This document shows, piece after piece, positions 22,603 to 31,543 of a DNA stretch of 64,000 bases. The position numbers were made by a program, and so were the translations under genes. The DNA lies in contig NZ_VFPP01000001.1 of the NCBI RefSeq assembly GCF_006716745.1, positions 558,001 to 622,000 of the forward strand. The letters are read 5' to 3'. The stretch is from Saccharothrix saharensis. Lineage in GTDB: Bacteria > Actinomycetota > Actinomycetes > Mycobacteriales > Pseudonocardiaceae. The notes under the pieces are model-generated. The model ran no database searches. It was given only the letters and a program-made list of their open reading frames with translations, and was not told the origin of the DNA. The stretch's first letter is position 1. Each line of letters opens with the position of its first letter.

Positions 22603-23259
22603 ATGCGGGGCAGGTGCGTCGGTCTGGCAGTGGTGTGCGCGGTGACGCTCGGTGTGGCCGTCCCGGGCGCGGCCCGCGCAGCCGCGGCACCGGAGGAGAT
22701 CCTGCTGCGCGAAGCGGTGGCGCGGCTGTCGGTGGCCGAGGAGAACCGGGAGGGCTACCACCACGACGCGTTCAAGCATTGGGTGGACACCGATCGCGAC
22801 GGCTGCTCGACGCGGGCCGAAGTGCTGTTGGAGGAGGTAGTCGAGCCACCGCAGGTCACCGGCCGCTGCACTCTGACCGGCGGACGCTGGTACTCCTTCT
22901 ACGACGACACCCACGTCGACGACGCACACGGCCTGGACATCGACTACATGGTTGCGCTGGCCGAGGCCTGGGACAGCGGCGCCCGCGACTGGACCGCGCA
23001 ACGCCGCGAGGACTACGCCAACGACCTCGCCGAACTCGACGCGCTGTGGGCGGTCACCGCCCGATCCAACCGCGGCAAAGCCGACCAGGACCCACGGCAA
23101 TGGATGCCGCCCCACCAGCCGGCGGCATGCTGCTACCTCACCGCCTGGGTCACCGTGAAGACCCGCCGGCAACTCACCGTCGACCCGGCCGAACGCGCCA
23201 CGCTCACCGCCCTGACCCGGGACTGCCCCGACGTGCCGATCACCACCCGGCCCGCCTGA
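22603..23259 (+). CDS. Secreted GmrSD/HNH (DUF1524)-type nuclease homologue, catalytic His replaced
   Basis: 218 residues. ATG 22603 has AGGAG seven bases upstream, and residues 1-29 are a Sec signal peptide (RCVGLAVVCAVTLGVAVPGA, then ARA). The mature part follows the actinobacterial secreted HNH family: HWVDTDRDGCSTRAEVLLEE, then AEAWDSGARDWTAQRREDYA, AVTARSNRGKADQDPRQW and a C-terminal WVTVKTRRQL. In the family the segment before AEAWDSGA is normally DHVVPL with the catalytic His; here it is LDIDYMVAL with Tyr115. Either the protein is inactive or it uses another base. The Asn of SNR is kept. Likely extracellular. Confidence 0.8.
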   Translation: MRGRCVGLAVVCAVTLGVAVPGAARAAAAPEEILLREAVARLSVAEENREGYHHDAFKHWVDTDRDGCSTRAEVLLEEVVEPPQVTGRCTLTGGRWYSFYDDTHVDDAHGLDIDYMVALAEAWDSGARDWTAQRREDYANDLAELDALWAVTARSNRGKADQDPRQWMPPHQPAACCYLTAWVTVKTRRQLTVDPAERATLTALTRDCPDVPITTRPA

Positions 23260-23373
23260 CCTCAATCGACGTGTATCTCGTGTCCAACATCCAAGGGTCA
23301 AGTTCCTGTGGTCGCGGCACGTTGTTTGTGTCGTGGTTGGTGAGCGCTGTCCGATCGGTGGCGGTGCCGCAGT

Positions 23374-23820
23374 TCAGGCGGGCCAGATCTGCAGGGTCCA
23401 GGTGTCGGTCGGTGCCACGTCCTCAGCGGTTTGTTTCCGGCGGTGGGCGCGGAGGCGGTAGGCGCCGGGGTGGGGCAGGTGCACGGTGACGTCGTTGGGT
23501 GATCCGGTGGTGCAGGCGAGCAGGATCTGCTCGGTGTCGACGGTGAACTCGCCGTCGAAGCGTTCGGTGACCATGTGTGGGTCGGTGGGGTCGTCGGGTG
23601 GGGTGTCGGTCCACAGTTCGAGGGTGACGTCGGCGGCGAGGGATTGGCGGCCGGCGGCGTTGAAGACGGCTCCGCCGGGTCCGGCGACGGCGATCCAGCC
23701 GGGTGTGCGGCGGGCGAGCAGGTCGGTGGTGGTCGCCTGGCCGGTGTAGTCGAACAGGACGAACTGGGCGAACTCGATGGAGACGCGTGCGGTGATCGTC
23801 GTGGTCTTCTGCGCGGTCAT
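23374..23820 (-). CDS. ComJ/Nin-like nuclease inhibitor
   Basis: 148 residues from ATG 23820. The order of segments resembles Bacillus Nin (ComJ), the inhibitor of the DNA-entry nuclease NucA: an opening strand VSIEFAQFVLFDYTG (compare the family's SYxQFxVF), WIAVAGPGGAVFNAAGRQS, and a closing HLPHPGAYRLRAHRRKQT. It starts 79 bases downstream of the NucA/NucB-type nuclease gene on the same strand, mirroring the nin-nucA pairing. Role inferred: cytoplasmic protection against its own nuclease. The resemblance is from memory of the family and should be tested by profile search. Confidence 0.65.
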   Translation of the reverse strand: MTAQKTTTITARVSIEFAQFVLFDYTGQATTTDLLARRTPGWIAVAGPGGAVFNAAGRQSLAADVTLELWTDTPPDDPTDPHMVTERFDGEFTVDTEQILLACTTGSPNDVTVHLPHPGAYRLRAHRRKQTAEDVAPTDTWTLQIWPA

Positions 23821-23898
23821 GGCGAGGTCTGATCTCCCGTAAGAGGTGTGCACGCGGCGTGACCGGAAGGGTTGTTCCCGGTCACGCCGCGGAAGGTA

Positions 23899-25332
23899 TC
23901 AGTCCTTGATCAGCACGTAGAACGGGTCTTCCTCGACGAGGTGGTCGTCGGCCAGGAACTGGGACAGGCTGTTGCCGGCGTTCTGGTTGTGGACCGAGTG
24001 CAGTGGTCGGACCGCGTAGCTGCGATCGGTGTTGGCGTTGATGGTCATCTGCACGCCTTGGTGGGTGACGGAGAAGGGGTACTCGTCGCAGTCGTTGGTG
24101 GCGGTTGGGTCGTTGGGGTCGTTGCGCTGGCTGTAGTCGGGGCCGAAGTGCTTCTTGCATTCGGCCACGGCGGCGAGTCGGTTGTTGTCGCGGGCGACGG
24201 TGTCGTAGTACATGCGGGTCAGCGGGTAGGGGGTGCCGAACTTGCCCGGGATCCAGGTGCCGGGGGTGCCGGGTTTGGTGGCGGGCAGGTTGTCCTGGGC
24301 GTCGCGGATGAGTTGTGCGGATTCGGCGACGGCGGGGTTGGAGGCGCTGAGTTGGAAGATGCCGGCCTGTTCGTGGAAGACGCAGTCGGCGCCGCGGGCG
24401 TAGTTGGCGTTGACCGCGGTGCGGGCCTGGTCGCAGCGCAGGTGCAGGTTGGGGGCGCCGTAGAAGGAGTTCGAGCCCGGGCTGTTGGGCAGGTAGAAGT
24501 AGGGTGCGAACTCGTAGATGCGGCGCTGTTCGTTGGGTGAAGGGTCGTCGGGCATCGTGGAGCCGCCGGTGGGAAACTGCACCGTGGCGGTGCGGCGGGG
24601 GTTGGCGCCCCAGCCCTGCGGGGTGTCGCTGTGGGAGACGGTGTCGGGGGTGCACTCGGGGCCTGAGGGGTTGACGTCCCAGCAGCCGGCGCCGAAGGTC
24701 CACCTCTTGGTGATTGGGTAGCCGTCGGTCCAACGCCAGTTGCCCAGCTCCACGGACAGCTCGCCGGTGCGGGTGTTCTCGTTCATGCTCACCATCACCG
24801 CGGCGTCGACGAACGCGGCGGCGATCAGTGTGGGGCGGCCGTTGCGGACCTCGAAGTGCTCGGAGAGCAGGGTGACACCGTGGCAGCCGTTGAACCGGTT
24901 CTTGTACCAGTAGTTCGGTGGTGGCGAGGAGGCGTTGCGGAAGAAGTCCCAGCACTCCCGGGTCGTGATCCGGTCGCGGACCGGCAGCCCCTCGGCCGCC
25001 GCGTCGAGGTGTCCGGACGAGGCGGTGGGAGGGAAGGCGACCTTGCCCGGCCGGGCGATCTCCGCCAGTTCCCGCCTCGACCGAATCGGTCGGATCGGTC
25101 GAGGAATCGCCGTGGCCGGGCGCATGTCGGGTGTCGCGGAGGTGGTGACGTGTCCGATGCGGTCGGCCAGCAAGGTCCTCGCCGCCTGCACCATTGGAAC
25201 CGAGGTGACGGTGGTGAACGTGGAGCCCTCCGGAGCGCTGTGCGCGGCGAGGGCCTGGCCCTGACCGAGCGCCAGACTCGCGGTACAAGCTAATACGGCG
25301 GACGACAAAGCGGATCCGCGCCTTCTATGCAT
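23899..25332 (-). CDS. Secreted NucA/NucB-type deoxyribonuclease
   Basis: 477 residues from ATG 25332, with an N-terminal signal peptide (RRRGSALSSAVLACTASLAL, then GQGQALA). The C-terminal domain contains CDEYPFSVTHQG at about 415, the hallmark of the NucA/NucB family in which the Asp-Glu pair sits in the active site, followed by the family-like NAGNSLSQFLADDH and EEDPFYVLI. The long middle region (TRECWDFFRNASSPPPNYWY, WTFGAGCWDVNPSGPECTP) is cysteine-containing and typical of large actinobacterial members. Probably exported to degrade DNA. A ComJ-like inhibitor gene follows. AT-rich upstream sequence (25333-25450) should hold the promoter. Confidence 0.8.
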   Translation of the reverse strand: MHRRRGSALSSAVLACTASLALGQGQALAAHSAPEGSTFTTVTSVPMVQAARTLLADRIGHVTTSATPDMRPATAIPRPIRPIRSRRELAEIARPGKVAFPPTASSGHLDAAAEGLPVRDRITTRECWDFFRNASSPPPNYWYKNRFNGCHGVTLLSEHFEVRNGRPTLIAAAFVDAAVMVSMNENTRTGELSVELGNWRWTDGYPITKRWTFGAGCWDVNPSGPECTPDTVSHSDTPQGWGANPRRTATVQFPTGGSTMPDDPSPNEQRRIYEFAPYFYLPNSPGSNSFYGAPNLHLRCDQARTAVNANYARGADCVFHEQAGIFQLSASNPAVAESAQLIRDAQDNLPATKPGTPGTWIPGKFGTPYPLTRMYYDTVARDNNRLAAVAECKKHFGPDYSQRNDPNDPTATNDCDEYPFSVTHQGVQMTINANTDRSYAVRPLHSVHNQNAGNSLSQFLADDHLVEEDPFYVLIKD

Positions 25333-26030
25333 GATTTCCCCATAACGACAGGAACAGAGATACGAGATGCCAAAAGAAGTCCGCCGGACACCACGACAAG
25401 TGACGCCTTTCACGGTTTTCCTGCGGACCTCAGCCCTCGATGCCGGCTCGATCGGCCGTCAGCGACGTTAGGGAAATTTCCACTGCTTGTCACCCATGAT
25501 TGCGAGGATCACTCGCGTGGCCGAGATCGACGCTTGGAGCGTCACCAAGCGTGATACATATGGAACGACCGAAGAGACATGCGTCACCAACGATATTCGC
25601 TCGACGCACCACACAGCACACTACGGTCCGCGTCGACCGTTCTCGTGCACTACCGGAGTCGGACGGCAGGCAACCGCTGGAACAGCACCTTTGACTTCGC
25701 TGCGCTGCCCACGAGACTCCCACGCCTTGTTCGACAGCCGACCACGACTGGGCCTTGAGGGCATGCGGATTACCGACCGGGCAACTCTGCCGTTCGTGTG
25801 ACAGTCACACCACGTTGTGGCGCACATAGACCGCAAGCTCGTACGGTGAAGCTGTGGTGGCCGTAATTTTACGGTAGAAGGATTCTATCGCACGCGTAGT
25901 GGCGTAACCGCCTGCGGGATTCACTTCTCCGATCTCACCGCCGACATCACACATATCACCAATACCTACCGGTGTCACTGAGCCCTTTCCAACCTGACGG
26001 CGTGGGCGGTGACCGTGGTGGGGACATAGC
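25333..26030. other. Long non-coding gap
   Basis: No supported gene. Visible elements: GTGTGACAGTCACAC at 25796-25810, a CCGTAA/TTACGG hairpin near 25861, and at 25978 a TGAGCCCTTTCCAACCTGAC sequence that recurs in diverged form at 26091 around the inverted repeat below. The region looks like IS-end or recombination debris. Confidence 0.4.
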
Positions 26031-26085
26031 GAAGCTCCTGGTAGATGACTTAGCGACCAAGAGCAAGGCCATCGCCAGGAGCTTC
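26031..26085. repeat. 11-bp perfect inverted repeat
   Basis: GAAGCTCCTGG at 26031-26041 and its complement at 26075-26085, 33 bases apart, flanked on both sides by GAGCCCTTT(C/T)CAACCT. Possibly the end of a lost insertion sequence. Confidence 0.55.
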
Positions 26086-26211
26086 GAGTGCTTGAGCCCT
26101 TTTCAACCTCATCCGCCGTTGAGGTGGAGTGTGAGCACGGCTTTGGTCAGGTCGGTGATGCGGGTGGTGGAGCAGCGGAGTCTGCGCAGCAGCCGCCAGG
26201 CCTCCAGAATT

Positions 26212-26506
26212 GAGACGGCTGGCCGAGCAGCAGGTGGGCTCGGTGGCCGAGTTGACTCCGGCAGTGTGGAACCGGTGGCGGCTGCACCTGGTCAACCCTG
26301 CACCCCGGGCACAGGGTCGGCAACCGACGGCCATGTCCGGCCACGAGCGGTTGCTGGACTCGCGTGTGGTTGCGTTGGCCTTGCCCGAGTTGCGCGCCGA
26401 CACCGCCCGCACGATCGAGATGCGCGTCGGCCGCGTCCACCGGAGCAAGGACAAACCCTTCTACACCCAGGCGCAGTTCGAGGCGATCCAGAAGGCCGCC
26501 CGATGA
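26212..26506 (+). pseudogene. Integrase fragment
   Basis: Reads RLAEQQVGSVAELTPAVWNR, RRWRL-like residues, then RTIEMRVGRVHRSKDKPFYT and QAQFEAIQKAAR. This matches the region just before the catalytic domain of actinobacterial tyrosine recombinases. It begins without a start and ends where another partial gene begins with an ATGA overlap. Confidence 0.55.
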
Positions 26507-26646
26507 GCGAGCACGTGCGAGGACCCACGTTGGAGACCGAGATCGTTTCGCGTGCGATGGCCGCGGCGACAGCGCTGACCGGAGAGTTGCACCTACGGGT
26601 CGACGACGCGGCCGTGATTCACAATTTGAATATGCTCGCCCTTTGA
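26503..26646 (+). pseudogene. N-terminal scrap of a phosphotransferase-like gene
   Basis: 47 residues from ATG 26503: ETEIVSRAMAAATALTGELH, LRVDDAAVIHNLN. The last part resembles the N-terminus of aminoglycoside/choline-kinase-type phosphotransferases (LRVDDAVVLHxSN), where a DVLARVA segment should follow; instead there is an early stop. Truncated and inactive. Family recognition is tentative. Confidence 0.4.
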
Positions 26647-26817
26647 ACAGCATTGGTCTTGCGATCGATATCGACTCATGCTGATGTGGGTGTGCTGACG
26701 CTGCACATCCCGCTTCGAGGTGTAACGTATGGTTGCAGGCGATCCGCTTGTCTTGGCGACGATGCGACTCGGACTACGATAGGATTGAGTTCCTTCAACT
26801 TGATGAGGGAGTTGCAG

Positions 26818-27702
26818 ATGAGCGAATCAGATGACGCTGTGGCCCTGAAGGTTATCATGATCGGAGATTCACAGAAACTGCGATCGGTTTCCCGTCGGCT
26901 TGAAGCTCACGCAAATCTGATAGTTGTGGCAGAAGCGGAGTCCGCCGAGTACTCCTACGGCTTGATCCGGCATTGCCGTGACGATGGTGTTCGGGTAAAC
27001 ACAGTGTTTATCGACCCGCTCTCCGACCGCTTCGATCCGCACCAGTCGTCTCTATTCATCTTGAACACCCGAGTGCAGTATCCAGACGTCGTTTTTGTTC
27101 TTCTTGCATCGGAAGCGGATATTCGATCGCGCAGGCCGGACTTTCCCTACGAGATTCGAAACAGGATCGACCACTACTACAGGATAGATCCGTCGGCGCC
27201 GAAGCGATTACTCAACGAAATAACGGACAACGCCATCGACCAGTGCCGATCCTGGCATGCGAGGGTAATCCGCGAACCGGCGCTCCGTCGTCACAAGTAC
27301 GATGTGGCCCTATCCTTCGCTGGCGAGGATCGTGAAATTGCGTCGCAGCTGGCGAGACTCTTGACCGAGCGCGGCATTCGCGTATTTTACGACGATGATC
27401 AACGGGCATCCCTTTGGGGCGCAAACCTCTACACCACTCTGTATGATGTCTACGCTCACGAGTGCCGTTTTTGTCTTCTTTTAGTAAGCAAGGCATACAG
27501 AGATAAGATGTGGACGAATCATGAGCGCGTTGCAGCGCAGGTGAGAGCGTTCGAGATGCGTGAACGAGAGTACATTCTTCCGGTCTACTTGGAAGATGTC
27601 TCGATACCGGGCCTGCCGCCCACTGTTGCCCATGTGCAAGTCAGTCTCGGCGTGATAGGAATAGTTGATCTTCTTATCCGGAAGCTCGCTTCGGCCAGTT
27701 GA
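26818..27702 (+). CDS. TIR-domain protein with receiver-like N-terminus
   Basis: 294 residues. ATG 26818 has GAGGGAG six bases upstream. Residues 10-100 look like a response-regulator-type alpha/beta domain (LKVIMIGDSQKLRSVSRRLE, VNTVFIDPLSDR, YPDVVFVLLASEADI). Residues 160-290 form a TIR domain: YDVALSFAGEDREIASQLAR, GIRVFYDDDQRASLWGANLY, CLLLVSKAYRDKMWTNHE with Glu236 at the catalytic position, then YILPVYLED. Bacterial TIR domains of this type commonly cleave NAD+ or make cyclic ADP-ribose products in antiphage defence; activity here is inference. Codon use is noticeably AT-richer than neighbours, suggesting recent acquisition. No partner effector lies alongside. Confidence 0.8.
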   Translation: MSESDDAVALKVIMIGDSQKLRSVSRRLEAHANLIVVAEAESAEYSYGLIRHCRDDGVRVNTVFIDPLSDRFDPHQSSLFILNTRVQYPDVVFVLLASEADIRSRRPDFPYEIRNRIDHYYRIDPSAPKRLLNEITDNAIDQCRSWHARVIREPALRRHKYDVALSFAGEDREIASQLARLLTERGIRVFYDDDQRASLWGANLYTTLYDVYAHECRFCLLLVSKAYRDKMWTNHERVAAQVRAFEMREREYILPVYLEDVSIPGLPPTVAHVQVSLGVIGIVDLLIRKLASAS

Positions 27703-28084
27703 TGTACCTCACATACGTAACGGACGCCCAACACCGGGCAGACGACTCCACGAACTGTCCTTCTCCGTAGGAGGGGGAACGGACCGCAGCCCAGCGCATC
27801 GGCTTCCTCGACCAGGTGGCAGGGTGTCCCCTTAAGGACGGACGTCCACGCCTCGCAAAACAAACATCCTGTCATTCCGCGATGCGCGTGGCCCGGCCGC
27901 TTGCTCGTGCCACTCCATCAAGCAGGGCGCCCATCAGAGTTAGAGCAGAGCCCACACCCTGTGTATCGCTGAACGCGGCGGCGCGGCGTGTCGGCCTGGG
28001 TGCCTGGACCAACAGCTCGAAACCGTGCACAGAAGTCCCACTTGAACTCCACCGCCCACCCCGGACCCGACGGCGGTTCACCTA
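27703..28084. other. Gap, no supported gene
   Basis: Downstream of the TIR gene. Readings on both strands lack starts and context. The right end joins the duplicated leader region at CTAGG. Confidence 0.4.
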
Positions 28085-28272
28085 GGTCGCCAGCATCGGC
28101 GGGATGACCGGCTGGTCACCGGCAACAACGGCCGCACGCTCCACCCCGACCACCTCCAGCACCGACGGGCATTCATCGTCACCGGGAATCAGCCGAGGCA
28201 CGAACGCAGCACCGACAGCTCCACCACACCCTCTGATCGGCGAGCCCGAGTACTCCGAGGCAGCATTACAGC

Positions 28273-28470
28273 GTGAACAACCCCTACACCGACGCCATCC
28301 AGTCCGAGGAGGGCTACCGTCAGCAGGCCGAACACCTAGGCGTGACCGGGGAACACGCCGATCGCCTCCTGCGACGCGCCCTCGCCGACGCCCGCGAAGC
28401 ACCGGACACGAACCCATACGAACTCGCCTACCTACAGCTCGTCGCCGACATGAACCAAAACCCGAAGTAA
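28273..28470 (+). CDS. Small leader-linked acidic protein, copy A
   Basis: 65 residues from GTG 28273, with GAGG about 12 bases upstream. Reads NNPYTDAIQSEEGYRQQAEH, a helical segment HADRLLRRALADAREA, then NPYELAYLQLVADMNQNPK. A second copy at 59916 differs at only a few residues while the flanking non-coding DNA has more changes and indels, which suggests the protein is maintained. It lies about 470 bases before a CRISPR array in both places. Function unknown; there is no evidence that it is a Cas or anti-CRISPR protein. Confidence 0.6.
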   Translation: MNNPYTDAIQSEEGYRQQAEHLGVTGEHADRLLRRALADAREAPDTNPYELAYLQLVADMNQNPK

Positions 28471-28845
28471 CCGGCGCGTCCACCCCTTCGACCGGCATCG
28501 ACATACAGCCACCCACAACTGCCCCGCCTCGGCACCGACGTCGCTGTGGCAACGGCCAGCCAACCCCGCGGCCAACGTCGACACCCAACGTTCCACAACC
28601 GCCCTGACCAGCAAGCGCCGCACCTAGATTCGACCAAGTCAGGCGCTCGTCTCGAACCGACGACCTACAGCGAGGTGTGCCACACGCACCGGCCGTAAGA
28701 CACAGCGTGGAGAACACCCGGTGATCGTCACACCCGAACGCGTCATCCGACGGGAAAGGCGCACTGGGCCGCGGCACGCATGCACTACAACGACGCGAGA
28801 CATCGGCGCACTGTGCCCTCCGGGGGTAACCACAGCTGACACAGC

Positions 28846-28938
28846 GTCACCACGCCAGAGCGGAACAGCAGTCGTCCCTACCCGACCAAACTGAACGAAA
28901 AACGGCCATCCGCCGTGTATCGTGGCTGGTCAAGGAGT
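28846..28938 (+). promoter_or_regulatory. CRISPR leader of array 1
   Basis: Leader core GACCAAACTGAACGAAAAAC, then CCATCCGCCGTGTATCG and GGCTGGTCAAGGAGT directly before the first repeat. Related cores precede arrays at 39222, 41089 and 60580, which fixes the transcription direction as plus. Confidence 0.75.
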
Positions 28939-30108
28939 GTCTTCCCCGCGCGAGCGGGGGTGGTCCGATCCGCTTAGCCCTCGCGTCCACCGCCCTGCTG
29001 TCTTCCCCGCGCGAGCGGGGGTGGTCCGTCGGCCTGCTTCGTGTGGAAGTGGATGCCAAAGTGTTCCCCGCGCGAGCGGGGGTGGTCCCGCCTCCAGGTC
29101 GAACGTGGTGTCCACGTGCCTGTCTTCCCCGCGCGAGCGGGGGTGGTCCCAGCAGGCCCCGGTCGGCCTCGGCGGCGTCGTCGTCTTCCCCGCGCGAGCG
29201 GGGGTGGTCCCGTGGATCAGGCCCATAAGGCTCTCAGCGAGGCGTCTTCCCTGCGCGAGCGGGGGTGGTCCGGCGTACCTCGCGTCGATCGGCTGACCGG
29301 CGTCGTCTTCCCCGCGCGAGCGGGGGTGGTCCCGCCAAGGACGCGCCTGGTGCCTTCGTCCACACGTCTTCTCCGCGCGAGCGGGGGTGGTCCACTGGTG
29401 GCTGCCCAATGGCCTGTTCGCGCGGTCTTCCCCGCGCGAGCGGGGGTGGTCCGTCGGCGAACTCGTTCAGCTCCTTGACGGTGCCGTCTTCTCTGCGCGA
29501 GCGGGGGTGGTCCGCGGCCACCACCCGCAAGCACAGCACCTCACGGTCAGCCCCGACCGAGCGGGGGGTGATCCTCTCGGGCTTCATGGCCCGGCGTTCC
29601 TTCTCGTCTCCCCTGCGCGAGCGGGGGTGGTCCGCAGTCGCCGGTGTACTCCGTCACCAGCGGTTCCGTCTTCCCCGCGCGAGCGGGGGTGGTCCGCGCT
29701 CACCAAGCTGTTCGCCGCGGTCGGCGACGTCTTCCCGCGCGAGCGGGGGTGGTCCTCTCTCGTGCTGTCCACAACTCGTCCAGCCACAGTCTTCCCCGCG
29801 CGAGCGGGGGTGGTCCGAAGCCATGCCCTACCTCAATCCTGCGGCCGGTCTTCCGCGAGAGCGGGGGTGGTCCCCACTGGATCACTGCCGCCGCCGCGCA
29901 TGTCTTCCCCGCGCGAGCGGGGGTGGTTCGCCGAAGGGGAAGCGCTGGCGCATGGCTGGCTTGTCTTCTCCGCGCGAGCGGGGGTGATCCCACGTGGCGT
30001 GTCGTCGGGGATCGCATGGTCGAGTCTTCCCCATGCCAGCGGGGGTGGTCCGTATACAGAGTTCCGGTTGCATAACGGCCGGGCCTTTCCCGTGCGAGCG
30101 AAGATCCC
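28939..30108 (+). CRISPR. Type I-E CRISPR array 1 (20 repeats)
   Basis: 28-base repeat beginning GTCTTCCCCGCGCG and ending AGCGGGGGTGGTCC; CCCCGC/GCGGGG form the hairpin cut by Cas6e. Twenty repeats are countable (28939, 29000, 29061 and so on at about 61 bases), so 19 spacers mostly of 33 bases. Repeats are clean near the leader; the one at 29546 and those after 29700 carry deletions and substitutions, ending with a badly diverged copy near 30082, the pattern of an old trailer end. The array ends 60 bases from the stop of cas6e, tail to tail. Confidence 0.97.
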
Positions 30109-30167
30109 GCGACTGCGGCACGCTTCAGCTCTGCCACCATGATCTTCACGGCCCCGGTGGGGGTGGG

Positions 30168-30833
30168 TTATGTGTTGCGTGGTGGGGCGAGGGTGAGGAG
30201 GCCGCAGCCGTAGGCTTTGGCGCGTCCGATGCCGGTGGTGAGGGCGTGGGTGAAGGCGATGTGGTCGGTGATGATGAGGTGGCCGTCGAAGCGGACTGGG
30301 TCGATGGTGATGGTGGTGTTGTCTTTGTGGCCGGTCATTCTCGGGACGGGTGAGGGGTTGACGTCGGGTTGGCCGTCGCGGGCGGTGGGGATGACGAAGC
30401 CGTGTTGTTCGCCTTTGCGGATGAGCCAGGTGATCTGGTCGTCGGGTTGGTGGTGTGCGACGCGGCGGGTTTTGCCTTTGAGTGGGATGGGGCGGGTGTC
30501 CTGGGTGGCGTTGGCGAGGAGTCGGAAGGACAGTTTGCGGCCGGGGGTGATGGCGTCGAGCACGGGTTGCAGTGGGCGGACTTCGGGTGTGGTGGTGGTG
30601 TAGTCGCGGGGCAGTTTGATCCAGGTGGGGTTTGTGTGGCTTTGGATGTAGGCGGTGTAGCCGATGTGGGTGGGGTCCAGGCGCCAGAGGACGCCGTGGG
30701 CTTGGCGGGCGGGGATGTCGCCGTCGGTGTCGGGGTAGGCGGACATGACGGTGCGGTGCAGGTCGTGGATGTTGGCGAAGTCGCGGCGGAACTCGCGGGA
30801 CCTGACGTTGACGGTCAGTTTGGTCAGGAACAC
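30168..30833 (-). CDS. cas6e: CRISPR-associated endoribonuclease Cas6e (CasE)
   Basis: 221 residues from GTG 30833, with AGGAGA upstream, overlapping the end of cas5e by 10 bases. Starts FLTKLTVNVRSREFRRDFAN and has HGVLWRLD with a candidate catalytic His, and the C-terminal glycine-rich loop GIGRAKAYGCGLLTLAP typical of CasE. It cuts pre-crRNA at the repeat hairpin and stays on the crRNA as a Cascade subunit. Last gene of the interference operon; in most I-E loci cas1 and cas2 would follow, but here array 1 comes next. Confidence 0.95.
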   Translation of the reverse strand: MFLTKLTVNVRSREFRRDFANIHDLHRTVMSAYPDTDGDIPARQAHGVLWRLDPTHIGYTAYIQSHTNPTWIKLPRDYTTTTPEVRPLQPVLDAITPGRKLSFRLLANATQDTRPIPLKGKTRRVAHHQPDDQITWLIRKGEQHGFVIPTARDGQPDVNPSPVPRMTGHKDNTTITIDPVRFDGHLIITDHIAFTHALTTGIGRAKAYGCGLLTLAPPRNT

Positions 30834-31543
30834 GAGGTCTCTCCTGTGCGGATCATCTCGTCGGTCAGGTCGGTGTCGGCTACCAGGACGTGGCGGGTAC
30901 GGAAGGTTCGTTGGGCGATGCTGACGGGGTGGTCGTGGCGGGGTTCGGCGCCGGGTGTGGTGGGGGTGCAGTCGGTGACGGTCCGCAGCGGGGCTCTGTC
31001 GGTGGCTGGGCGCAGGCGTTCGGTGTTGCGCACGTCGACATCGATTTCCAGCCACGAGTGGGTGGCGATCACGTCGGCGGCGGGTTGTTCACTCAGTGCC
31101 TCGCGCGTGAGGAGAGGGCGGGCGGGAACGAAGGCACGGCGGCCGAAGAACAGTGGCCAGTGAGGGCGATCGACCCGATCATGCAGTTCTTGCAGCAGGG
31201 CGGGGTCGCCCTCGAGTACGACGAGGAAGAGCGCGTCGGCGAGGTAGTAGCGTTCGCTGACCACGGTGCGGTGGCCTTTACCTTCGGTGGTGGGCACGTT
31301 CTGGGTGGTGTGGTAGTCGCGTTCGAGGATGCCTTCGCGGTCGACCCGGACCGCCATGTGCAGGTTCGCGAGCGCCTCTGTCGCCTCGTCGTCTCCGCGG
31401 TGCTTGCCCAGTGCGGCGGCGAGCAGACCCACGACCCCGGATTTGGTGGGTTCGCGGGTGGTGTCGCGGATGATGCCGCGTGATCGGGTGCCCCACGATT
31501 GCAGTGGGGCGTCGAAGCACAGGGCCAGTGAGGCGGTGGTCAT
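30824..31543 (-). CDS. cas5e: Cascade subunit Cas5e (CasD)
   Basis: 239 residues. The N-terminal ALCFDAPLQSWGTRSRGIIR and REPTKSGVVGLLAAALGKHR are the conserved Cas5 opening, and FVPARPLLTREAL is also family-like. It binds the 5' handle of the crRNA and caps the Cas7 backbone in Cascade. ATGA overlap with cas7e upstream indicates coupled translation. Confidence 0.95.
   Translation of the reverse strand: MTTASLALCFDAPLQSWGTRSRGIIRDTTREPTKSGVVGLLAAALGKHRGDDEATEALANLHMAVRVDREGILERDYHTTQNVPTTEGKGHRTVVSERYYLADALFLVVLEGDPALLQELHDRVDRPHWPLFFGRRAFVPARPLLTREALSEQPAADVIATHSWLEIDVDVRNTERLRPATDRAPLRTVTDCTPTTPGAEPRHDHPVSIAQRTFRTRHVLVADTDLTDEMIRTGETSCS

Larger units (their letters stand above)
28085..28938 (+). 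repeat. Duplicated CRISPR leader region, copy A
   Basis: From GTCGCCAGCATCGGCGGG to the first repeat of array 1, this region is nearly identical to 59716-60579, in direct orientation about 31.6 kb away. It contains a 65-codon gene and the leader. Differences are scattered substitutions and short indels, including a small insertion in copy B near 59855. Confidence 0.9.

Noticed and set aside
25796-25810. Crp-type site TGTGACAGTCACA
   Set aside because: The half-site spacing is 3 instead of 6 bases and no gene start lies nearby.
28922-30142. Open frames with repeated SSPRERGWS or VFPARAGVVR units
   Set aside because: They are translations of the CRISPR repeat in different frames; the same applies to 39137-40083 and 41030-42958.
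30168-31055. Longer cas6e start at 31055
   Set aside because: The extension lies within cas5e in another frame; the GTG at 30833 has a ribosome binding site and matches the family N-terminus.
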